Positions 54,547 through 61,874 of a stretch of 64,000 nt of DNA are shown here, in pieces. Numbering within the stretch: position 1 is the first letter of the stretch; the number at the start of each line of letters is the position of its first letter. The notes under the pieces are model-generated. The model was given only the letters and a program-made list of their open reading frames with translations, made no database searches and had not been told where the DNA came from. Source of the stretch: Nitrospirota bacterium (GTDB lineage: Bacteria; Nitrospirota; Thermodesulfovibrionia; Thermodesulfovibrionales; Magnetobacteriaceae); contig JADFXG010000001.1 in NCBI GenBank assembly GCA_015233895.1, forward strand, positions 62,001 to 126,000, read 5' to 3'. The position numbers were made by a program, and so were the translations under genes.

Positions 54547-54812
54547 TGGAATTCAGGTACAGGAAGCAATTCTTAAAAGACCTTGCCTCTTTGCCTGCGC
54601 CTTACAAAAAACAAATTGAGTACCTTGTGTTTGAGGAGCTGCCTTTGGTTAATCCTGAATCGCTTTTTTCCAGAATATCAAAAATGAAAGGATATGATGG
54701 ATTTTACAAGGTAAAGAAAGGGGATTTCCGTATTGGCTTGTCTGTTGCTTTTGACAAATTGGAATTCAGAAGAGTGCTCCATAGAAGAGATATTTACAGG
54801 TTTTTCCCATAA
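54546..54812 (+). CDS. RelE/ParE-family toxin
   Basis: An 88-residue basic protein with the RelE/ParE fold pattern: F-R-Y-R-K-Q-F-L-K-D-L at the start, KKGDFRIGLSV in the central strand and the C-terminal VLHRRDIYRFFP motif. Known members either cleave mRNA at the ribosome or poison gyrase; the sequence alone does not decide. It is coupled to the antitoxin upstream and lies only 2 nt before an HD-GYP gene. This is an unusual neighbour for a toxin. Confidence 0.88.
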   Translation: MEFRYRKQFLKDLASLPAPYKKQIEYLVFEELPLVNPESLFSRISKMKGYDGFYKVKKGDFRIGLSVAFDKLEFRRVLHRRDIYRFFP

Positions 54813-54814
54813 AA

Positions 54815-55804
54815 ATGATTAAAACTATAGAAACAGAAGAGCTTAAAGTTGGAATGTATGTCAAGATTTCTGAGTCATGGCATAAACATCCGTTTATTAA
54901 AAATGAATTTGTAATAACAAACGATATACAAATTAAGCAAATAATTGAAAACGGTATCAAAAGTGTTTTCATAGATACCGATAAAGGTATCTTAACTATA
55001 AAGAATATTGAAAACATCACCCATTCAGACAAAGACCTGATGCCGCCCATTGTGTGGCAGCCGGATAAACTAATGCCGGATGATCTTAAAGAAGCCATAG
55101 AAGACACCACGATGCCTAAGAGGGAAAAAGCAAAACAAGTTTACAAGTCATCCCTTCAGGTGATGGGAAAATTGTTTGAAAGTCCAACTGCTGAAAACAT
55201 TAAAACATCAAAAGATGCCGTAGCCAGCCTGGTTGATATGATTCTCAGAGAACCTGAGACCTCTGGCTACCTTTTAAACATAACCTCTCACGATTTCTAC
55301 ACCTATACCCACTCAGTAAATGTGGGGATATTGTCAATAATGGTATCTAAGGAAATCTTCAAAAACTCGGACGCTCATAACATGCACGAAATTGGAGCTG
55401 GATTTTTTCTTCACGACATCGGTAAAACTAAAATTACACCAAGGATAATCAACAAACCCGGTCGTCTTACCGATGACGAAATGTTTGAGATGCGCACTCA
55501 TCCCTATCAGGGGTACAAGATACTCAAAGAGGCTGATCAATTAAGCGAGGAATGTAAAATCATCGTAATGCAGCATCATGAAAGAGAGGACGGAACCGGA
55601 TATCCGCGCAGGTTAAAAAAGGATGAAATCCACCCCTACGGCAGAATCGGCTGTATTTCGGATGTGTTTGACGCTATCACTGCCGAGCGCTCTTATAAGC
55701 AGGCAATGAGCCCGTTTGAAGCCCTGAAACTTATGAAAGAAGAAATGCTGCACCACTTTCAGGAGGAGATATTTTCAAAGTTTGTTTTGATTTTTAGTAA
55801 ATAA
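54815..55804 (+). CDS. DUF3391/HD-GYP cyclic-di-GMP phosphodiesterase
   Basis: A 329-residue soluble protein. The N-terminal DUF3391 domain (about 1-75; L-K-V-G-M-Y-V) is followed by an HD-GYP domain (about 145-325). HD at 200-201, the later His residues and HHEREDGTGYP (254-264) with an intact GYP are present, so cyclic-di-GMP hydrolysis is expected. It starts 2 nt after the toxin stop, so the antitoxin, toxin and phosphodiesterase appear to share one transcript. This differs from the other HD-GYP gene at 5.6-6.9 kb, which is membrane-bound and has GYL. Confidence 0.92.
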   Translation: MIKTIETEELKVGMYVKISESWHKHPFIKNEFVITNDIQIKQIIENGIKSVFIDTDKGILTIKNIENITHSDKDLMPPIVWQPDKLMPDDLKEAIEDTTMPKREKAKQVYKSSLQVMGKLFESPTAENIKTSKDAVASLVDMILREPETSGYLLNITSHDFYTYTHSVNVGILSIMVSKEIFKNSDAHNMHEIGAGFFLHDIGKTKITPRIINKPGRLTDDEMFEMRTHPYQGYKILKEADQLSEECKIIVMQHHEREDGTGYPRRLKKDEIHPYGRIGCISDVFDAITAERSYKQAMSPFEALKLMKEEMLHHFQEEIFSKFVLIFSK

Positions 55805-55865
55805 CCACTGTGCTGCATCACTGCTTATTAATCTCCCTTATTAGTCAATATTTATAACCATATTT

Positions 55866-57311
55866 TTATACCGGAGCAATCCCCTGAAGGCGCTTAATTT
55901 CGATGAGTGTTTTGGAGTATTCGTTTTTAGCTGTTTTTTCCTGATAAATAGCGGTAACGTAATCGCTTTGGAATTTTAAGACATCGTTTAAAGTGGCAAG
56001 TCCTACTTTAAACTTGCCCTCTTCAGCCTCTAACTGTTTTTCTGCGGCAAGACGGGTTTTTTCAGTTGTCTTGATTTTCTTTTCTGCAAAAATCAGGGCG
56101 TTTAGCGCATCGCGCAGAGAGGCGGCAGTAGTTTGCTCAATCTCCAGCACTTTGGCCTCGTACTGGTCTTTTTCATAGGATGCCTTCTTGTAGTAGCCCT
56201 TAAATTTGCGGTTTCCAATAGGGAGTGATACGGTAACTCCGATTTGCCATGCAAAGTCATTTCCTTGCGTCATTTTATCAAGTGCTGTGCCGTGGTTTTC
56301 GCTAAGCCCTATGTAGCCGTAGGAGCCGGTTAAGTCCACCTCCGGAAGCATCTGGTTTTTGTAGTAGTGTTTAAGCAGTTCACGGTTTTGTTTTTCAAGC
56401 TTTGCGCTGCGGTAGTCCTGTCTGAACTTAAGTGCAGTCTCAACAATAGTGTCTAACTCTGGCGGTACAACCGGTTTAACAGGCTGAGAAATTGGCAATA
56501 GCCGCACATTTTTTTCATTTATGTTTAAAAGCGTTTTAAGAGCGTTTTCAGCATCAACAAGGGTTTTCTCGGCATCAAGAAGATTACCCTCCCGCCTTGC
56601 TATCTCAGCCTCTGCCGTGTAGATGTCAACCGGTGCGCTTAAACCAATCTCTATTTTTGCCTTAACAATGTTACAGGTGTCATTGGCAAGGTTTAAGCCA
56701 ATTTTAGCAGCTTCAACGTTACTTATTGCAGAGGCCAGATCCCAGTACTTTTTAGCTGCCTCAGCAAGTTTATCATTAACAGTTGAATCATACGTTAACT
56801 TAGCTATCTCGAAAGTGTTCTTATACACATTGATATTAGTACTTTGCACGGTTGTGCCAAAACCTTTTAATACTGGTTGAGTAATGGATAGTTTTACCTC
56901 TGACGTATAATAAGGATTAAATGTCAGGTAGGCAGAGTCTCCCCAGTAACGGTCATTTTCAAATGATAACTGATACTGAGTGCCGGTAAGAAGTGTACCG
57001 GAAAGTGTTGAGTTGTAAGTGGATACACTGGACTGAGAACTGTCGTAAGAGGTGCTTGAGGGCTCCTTCGTGTAGGAGTTTGTTACGCCAAGAGATATGG
57101 ACGGGTCAAATGCACCCTCGTTAATTAACACATCGGAGGCAGCAGAACCTGGCTTGTAGCTTTCCGTCTTTAAAGTAAGATTTTTGTCTAACACCATAGC
57201 CGCCACATCCTCAACCGTAAGTTCCATTTGCTCGTGTGCAGAGAGCCGTTGAGCTGGTAAAACTAAAAAAATCAAAATCAAAATATAAAATAATCTATTT
57301 GAACTTAACAT
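55866..57311 (-). CDS. TolC-family outer membrane efflux protein
   Basis: A 481-residue protein with a signal peptide (hydrophobic core about 7-20, likely cleaved near RLSA-HEQ). The rest has the TolC pattern: two repeats of long alpha-helical coiled segments with beta-strand stretches (GTQYQLSFENDR, SLPIGNRKFKG). It would form a trimeric outer-membrane channel with periplasmic tunnel for a type I or RND exporter. No inner-membrane pump or adaptor gene is adjacent. It converges with the HD-GYP gene. Confidence 0.88.
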   Translation of the reverse strand: MLSSNRLFYILILIFLVLPAQRLSAHEQMELTVEDVAAMVLDKNLTLKTESYKPGSAASDVLINEGAFDPSISLGVTNSYTKEPSSTSYDSSQSSVSTYNSTLSGTLLTGTQYQLSFENDRYWGDSAYLTFNPYYTSEVKLSITQPVLKGFGTTVQSTNINVYKNTFEIAKLTYDSTVNDKLAEAAKKYWDLASAISNVEAAKIGLNLANDTCNIVKAKIEIGLSAPVDIYTAEAEIARREGNLLDAEKTLVDAENALKTLLNINEKNVRLLPISQPVKPVVPPELDTIVETALKFRQDYRSAKLEKQNRELLKHYYKNQMLPEVDLTGSYGYIGLSENHGTALDKMTQGNDFAWQIGVTVSLPIGNRKFKGYYKKASYEKDQYEAKVLEIEQTTAASLRDALNALIFAEKKIKTTEKTRLAAEKQLEAEEGKFKVGLATLNDVLKFQSDYVTAIYQEKTAKNEYSKTLIEIKRLQGIAPV

Positions 57312-57440
57312 CGGTGATTATTATATCATTTTTTTACTTTCAAAACTGTTAATTTTATGATAAACTACTGTGTGCAATTTTCCTGATGGTCAGAAATTAC
57401 TAACCGCATACAAGCGGTAGAAAAAAGGAGCAATAGCCAG

Positions 57441-59033
57441 ATGAAAACCACGTTGATAGCGCCTACGCCGCCGGATGTTGCGGCTTTTGGCGTAAGAACT
57501 CTCTCTGCTTATCTGAAAAAGCACGGTAAAGAGGTTAGAAATATATTCCTCCCCGGTGGAGTTGAAAAATTTAAATATAAAACCGGATTTAAGTATAACT
57601 ACGAACAAAAACTTATGGACCAGGTGATAGAGCTGTGTAAGGGCTCAGACCTCATTGGGATTTCATTTATGAGTAACTACCTTGACAGGGCAACACAACT
57701 GTGTGAGACCTTAAGGGCAGCCCTTAAGGTGCCCGTTGTCGTAGGCGGCATACATCCCACCGTAATGTCTGAGGATTGTCTGAGATTTGCTGACATTGTG
57801 TGTGTCGGTGAGGGTGAGGAAACACTGCTTGAGCTTGTTAATGCTATTGAGGCAGGTAAGGATTACTCAGACATTCAGAATCTGTGCTTAAAGAAAAACG
57901 GTGTAACAGTCAGAAACCCCATGCGGGCACTTGTGCAGGATCTGGACTCAATCCCGTTTTGCGATTTCGGTATGGATGGGCACTTTATCTATGACAATAT
58001 AAAAGGCTCCATAGAGCCGATGTCAAAAGACCTCTTAAAACGCATGTTTCCACTTGAGCCGCACCTTGAGGGAACATTTTATGATTCATACAAAAGAACT
58101 CTTAGCTTTAAAGTTATGACCACACGGGGCTGTCCTCACCACTGCTCGTTCTGTGCGGAAAAAACCCTGTCAGAAATGTACAAGGGGCAGAGGTATTTAA
58201 GAAAACGGGGGGTTAACAACATCATAGAGGAGCTTTTGTGGGTAAAGCGGGAATTTGACTTTGTGGAAAGCATCTTTCTGTTTGACGATACCTTTATGGT
58301 CAGAGGTGAACCTGAGATAATTGAGTTTGCAGCTGCCTACAAAAAACACATCGGGCTACCATTTCACATTCAGGCAAGTCCGGGCACGGTTACTGAAGCC
58401 AAGATGGAGGCACTGATTGATGCCGGCCTTGTTTTCGTTGAGATGGGGATTCAGTCTATGAGTCAACATGGTATGGAGTTATATAAAAGAAGCATCACAG
58501 GGGGCACAATTTTAAAGGCTGCCGATGTGTTTCATAAGTATCAGGGGCGAATATATCCGCCGTGTTACCATATAATTTTAGATAACCCATGGGAGAGCAC
58601 ATCTGATGTTGCTGAAACCCTTGATCTTATCCTTCAGCTTCCAAAGCCATTTTGGTTAAAGCGTGCCTCACTGGTCTGTTTTCCCGGAACCGACCTCTAT
58701 GAAAAAGCTAAGCGTGACGGCATCATTAAAACCGAGGAGGATGAGTGGCGTGAGGTCTATTCAAAGCACCTTCACACTCCGCACGGCTCCTACATAAATT
58801 TCCTGACTTATCTGGCCGGTTTTTCCCATTTTCCACGGTTTATGGTAAAGCTGCTTGCCGCTAAACCGCTTATAAAACTTCTTGATAAGGAGTCTTTGAA
58901 CGGGCTTTACAGTTACTTAAACAGAATGGGAGAGAGGTTAATAGTAATATCTAAAGGAGTTCGATCACTATTTAAAGGTGATTTTCACCGTATATACAGA
59001 TACTTTGTAAGGACGGGGTCTAAGACTTCTTAA
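57441..59033 (+). CDS. B12-binding radical SAM protein
   Basis: A 530-residue enzyme of the BchE-like class. The N-terminal cobalamin-binding domain (about 1-150) has the RTLSAYLKKHG start and VVGGIHPTV (about 100-108). The radical SAM core (about 210-430) carries CPHHCSFC (C-x3-C-x2-C) for the [4Fe-4S] cluster. The C-terminal region is basic and helical. An AAAAGGAG site precedes the start. It is 16 nt upstream of a PCP-reductase-domain gene, so the two may act in one pathway. Such enzymes methylate, cyclise or rearrange lipids, tetrapyrroles or natural products. The substrate here is unknown. Confidence 0.9.
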   Translation: MKTTLIAPTPPDVAAFGVRTLSAYLKKHGKEVRNIFLPGGVEKFKYKTGFKYNYEQKLMDQVIELCKGSDLIGISFMSNYLDRATQLCETLRAALKVPVVVGGIHPTVMSEDCLRFADIVCVGEGEETLLELVNAIEAGKDYSDIQNLCLKKNGVTVRNPMRALVQDLDSIPFCDFGMDGHFIYDNIKGSIEPMSKDLLKRMFPLEPHLEGTFYDSYKRTLSFKVMTTRGCPHHCSFCAEKTLSEMYKGQRYLRKRGVNNIIEELLWVKREFDFVESIFLFDDTFMVRGEPEIIEFAAAYKKHIGLPFHIQASPGTVTEAKMEALIDAGLVFVEMGIQSMSQHGMELYKRSITGGTILKAADVFHKYQGRIYPPCYHIILDNPWESTSDVAETLDLILQLPKPFWLKRASLVCFPGTDLYEKAKRDGIIKTEEDEWREVYSKHLHTPHGSYINFLTYLAGFSHFPRFMVKLLAAKPLIKLLDKESLNGLYSYLNRMGERLIVISKGVRSLFKGDFHRIYRYFVRTGSKTS

Positions 59034-59049
59034 AAAGGAGGACTGTATC

Positions 59050-59442
59050 ATGAAATTTAACTGTCTGAAATGTAATATAGAAATGCCGGTTAAGAGGGAG
59101 CAAAGCACTGAAGCCTATGCCGCTGGCGCAACGTTAACGTTTTCCTGTGCCGGTTGTGGAGCTTCTTTTGCAATGATTGCTAATCCTATGGAGGAGAAGA
59201 TGATAAAAGAGCTTGGTGTGCATGAAGGCAAGCCAAAAGTGCCGGAAACCCCGGTGGAATCTGTAAGCACTGCCACAAAGACATTACAGTGGGAGCCTGA
59301 GGCACTTAAGCGGCTTGAGAAAGTGCCTGTGTTTGTAAGATGGATGGCCAAGTCAACAATCGAAAACCATGCACGGGAAAAGGGATTAAGCACAATCACT
59401 GTGGCTCTGATGGAGGAGGCGAGGCATCTTTATGGAAATTAA
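59050..59442 (+). CDS. Zinc-ribbon/PCP-reductase-domain protein
   Basis: A 130-residue protein. Two CxxC pairs (Cys5/Cys8 and Cys33/Cys36) form an N-terminal zinc ribbon. The C-terminal third (about 82-128; EALKRLEKVPVF-x-R-x-M-A-K, then IENHAREKG and the closing MEEARHLYGN) matches the PCP_red domain seen at the C-terminus of light-independent protochlorophyllide reductase subunit B. There are no photosynthesis genes in the window, so the domain acts in another context. GGAGG lies 7 nt before the ATG. It is probably co-transcribed with the radical SAM gene. Confidence 0.82.
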   Translation: MKFNCLKCNIEMPVKREQSTEAYAAGATLTFSCAGCGASFAMIANPMEEKMIKELGVHEGKPKVPETPVESVSTATKTLQWEPEALKRLEKVPVFVRWMAKSTIENHAREKGLSTITVALMEEARHLYGN

Positions 59443-59472
59443 AGAAACTTTTTTAAGAGGGAGGATTATCCC

Positions 59473-59970
59473 GTGTTAATAAAAGGGAAATCATGGAAAT
59501 TTGGAAGAGACATTGATACGGATGCGATAATTCCGGCAAGGTACTTAAACACTTCAGACCCTGCGGAGCTTGCAGCGCATGTGATGGATGATGCTGATAA
59601 GGATTTTTATAAGAAATTAAGCCAAGGGGATTTAATAGTTGCAGAGGAAAACTTTGGCTGCGGCTCATCCCGTGAACACGCCCCTATTGCCATAAAAGCC
59701 GCAGGGCTTTCAGCGGTTTTAGCAAAAAGCTATGCCAGAATATTTTACAGAAACGCCTTTAACATAGGATTGCCTATTTTTGAATCCTCGGAGGCCGTCG
59801 ATGGCATAAAAGAGGGTGATGTGGTAGAGATAGATGCGGATACCGGAATAATTAAAAACCACACGACTGGGGCTGAGTTTAAAGCAAAGCCAATCCCTCC
59901 GTTTATGCAGGAGCTGATAAACTCCGGCGGACTTATTGAGTGGACACGAAAAAAACTGAAAATTGCCTGA
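59473..59970 (+). CDS. leuD: 3-isopropylmalate dehydratase small subunit
   Basis: A 165-residue LeuD of the short (archaeal/clostridial) type, which with LeuC isomerises isopropylmalate in leucine synthesis. It could also be a homoaconitase- or citramalate-pathway small subunit. Motifs: [15 protein letters not shown] (about 9-23) and [11 protein letters not shown] (about 57-67). The start is GTG at 59473 behind GGGAGG. leuC is not adjacent, which is unusual. dcd begins 12 nt downstream, so leuD may head the nucleotide-related run. Confidence 0.92.
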   Translation: MLIKGKSWKFGRDIDTDAIIPARYLNTSDPAELAAHVMDDADKDFYKKLSQGDLIVAEENFGCGSSREHAPIAIKAAGLSAVLAKSYARIFYRNAFNIGLPIFESSEAVDGIKEGDVVEIDADTGIIKNHTTGAEFKAKPIPPFMQELINSGGLIEWTRKKLKIA

Positions 59971-59982
59971 GTTTATAAAGAT

Positions 59983-60558
59983 ATGATTTTATCAGACAGA
60001 GACATAAGACAATCATTAGAGAGCGGACGGATAACGGTTGTACCGTACCCTGAGCTTGACAAGCAGCTGGGAGCCTGCACGCTTGATATGCGGCTGGGTA
60101 ATGTCTTTAGCGTGTTTGAACACAGCAGATATCCTGTGCTTGATTTAAGATCGGGAATTAAAATTGATGACATCATGAAATCAATAACAATCCCTGACGG
60201 AGAAAGGTTTATCCTTCAGCCAGGGGAGTTTGCTCTTGCTATGACTATTGAGAGACTTGAGCTGCCGGCAGACCTTGTTGGCCGTATAGACGGCAGAAGC
60301 AGTCTGGGACGCCTCGGACTAATAATTCATGGCACCGCTTCAACGTTTGAACCGGGTTGGAGAGGAAATCCCACCCTGGAGCTCAGTAACATTGGCAGAA
60401 TGCCGATAGCACTGTATCCGGGTATGCGAATATGCTCTTTCACATTTGAAATGCTCTCATCTCCTGCAGAGGTTCCCTATGACAAGAAGGTAAGTGCAAA
60501 GTACATGAATCAGGACGGACCTCAGCCCAGTAAAATAATTGACGATGACGCCACATAG
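59983..60558 (+). CDS. dcd: dCTP deaminase
   Basis: A 191-residue trimeric enzyme of the dUTPase/Dcd fold that deaminates dCTP to dUTP (some members go directly to dUMP). The family segment G-R-S-S-L-G-R-L-G-L is at about 105-114, followed by PGWRGNPTLELSN (about 127-139) with the catalytic Glu. The C-terminus ends in a flexible tail that closes over the substrate. It begins 12 nt after leuD and 13 nt before the HAD gene. In context it would feed dUMP production for the thymidylate synthase-like protein 1.3 kb downstream. Confidence 0.94.
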   Translation: MILSDRDIRQSLESGRITVVPYPELDKQLGACTLDMRLGNVFSVFEHSRYPVLDLRSGIKIDDIMKSITIPDGERFILQPGEFALAMTIERLELPADLVGRIDGRSSLGRLGLIIHGTASTFEPGWRGNPTLELSNIGRMPIALYPGMRICSFTFEMLSSPAEVPYDKKVSAKYMNQDGPQPSKIIDDDAT

Positions 60559-60571
60559 ATAGACGGGCTGC

Positions 60572-61258
60572 ATGAAAAAGTTAAAGGGAGTGTTTTTTGA
60601 TATAGGATCAACTTTGGTAATGGGGCCGGATATATCGCCATGTAAGGATATTGCCAAAATTCTTGGCCACACTGAGATTAACTCTGACATGGTTAAAGAT
60701 ATAATAATGGTCAGAGAGCTAACATCTCCACCCGATATAATCAAATATCTTGTGAGCATTGTAAATGCAGAAGCCATAACGAGGTGCACGCATAAGGTTA
60801 AGGATCTCTGGGATAGCCAGGAAATAGCAGCTATAGAAATAACAGGTGCTTCTGAGACAGTAAAAGAACTGAAACAGATGGGATTACTTATAGGCCTTAT
60901 TTCAGACATTTGGGTACCATACTATAAGTCTTTCAAACTGGCCTGCCCTGAGATTGTGGCCACAGTGGACAGTACCACGCTGAGTTTCAGAGAGGGCGTA
61001 AGAAAACCCAACCCAGTGCTTTATGAAAGGGCTTTGGCATCTCTTGATTTGACCCCTGACGCTGCCGTTATGGTAGGGGATTCGTATTTTAGCGACATCG
61101 AGCCGGCTATGAAGTTGGGCATGAATACTGTGTGGTTTTTGTCACGTCCCGCACATGAGCTGGATCCAATTGTACGGGTATTTAATGGCGAACTTAAAAA
61201 ACCTGATTACACCATAGGAACAATTTCACAGCTACTAATGCTGGATTTATGGAGATAA
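60572..61258 (+). CDS. HAD-superfamily hydrolase
   Basis: A 228-residue Rossmannoid phosphatase. Motif I is DIGST (residues 10-14), so the nucleophile Asp10 is present but the second Asp of DxD is Gly. Motif II is the Ser/Asp in LISDIW, motif III the Lys in RKPNP and motif IV GDSYFSD (about 169-175). A helical cap lies between motifs I and II. The position between dcd and the thymidylate synthase-like fusion suggests a nucleotide phosphatase acting on dUMP, dUTP or a product, which is inference. It is 4 nt from the next gene. Confidence 0.88.
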   Translation: MKKLKGVFFDIGSTLVMGPDISPCKDIAKILGHTEINSDMVKDIIMVRELTSPPDIIKYLVSIVNAEAITRCTHKVKDLWDSQEIAAIEITGASETVKELKQMGLLIGLISDIWVPYYKSFKLACPEIVATVDSTTLSFREGVRKPNPVLYERALASLDLTPDAAVMVGDSYFSDIEPAMKLGMNTVWFLSRPAHELDPIVRVFNGELKKPDYTIGTISQLLMLDLWR

Positions 61259-61262
61259 ATAT

Positions 61263-61874
61263 ATGAAAATTTTAAAGATAAAACATTTCTCTACCGGACA
61301 GTTGATTGAAAATCTTAAAAACATTACGATGCTTCATGCACCGGAAATCCGCCCTTATAAAGATGTGTTTATTTCATTAGAGCATATTTCTGTCAACTAC
61401 CTGCATCCGGCACAGTATTATGTCTTACATAAGGAATTAGACAAAGTGCGCAATCTGAGGTGGGAGCTAAGAAATCACAATATAGACATTTTTAATTTAA
61501 ACGGCTATGTGAAAATATGGCTTGAGGATGAGGAGGAGCCAATTGATCTGCTCCCTCCGGTAGTTGAGGAATCCATTGAAAAAGACGGACGAGTCGTAAA
61601 CATCATAAACGATGGAATGCACAGGGTGTTTTTGTCGCGTCTTGAATGGGTCAATCCTCAGGTAATTTTTGTGCGCGGTATTCCCAAAGATTTACCCTAT
61701 TACGCATACCCAATTCCAGAGGGATGGGATAAGGTTAAAATTGTTGAGGATTTACCGGAGGGGTTTCTTAAGAAATGGCACAGAATTGAAAAGTATAAGA
61801 CACTTTACAGAAACTTCAACTCTGCATTTGAAAATGTTGGAGGCCCCAGAGGGCATAACTCCAAAAAGAGTTAA
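61263..61874 (+). CDS. DGxHR-motif (ParB/DndB-like) protein
   Basis: A 203-residue soluble protein. The centre has IINDGMHRVFLSR, with DGMHR at 117-121. This DGxHR motif marks the ParB/sulfiredoxin-like fold, also found in DndB of DNA phosphorothioation. The C-terminal part (PEGWDKVKIVEDLPEGF and KWHRIEKYKTLYRNFNSAF) looks conserved but is not recognised. It overlaps the next gene by one base (TAATG), so it is translationally coupled to the thymidylate synthase-like fusion. Its role could be phosphotransfer, nucleotide binding or DNA binding. No specific function is claimed. Confidence 0.75.
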   Translation: MKILKIKHFSTGQLIENLKNITMLHAPEIRPYKDVFISLEHISVNYLHPAQYYVLHKELDKVRNLRWELRNHNIDIFNLNGYVKIWLEDEEEPIDLLPPVVEESIEKDGRVVNIINDGMHRVFLSRLEWVNPQVIFVRGIPKDLPYYAYPIPEGWDKVKIVEDLPEGFLKKWHRIEKYKTLYRNFNSAFENVGGPRGHNSKKS

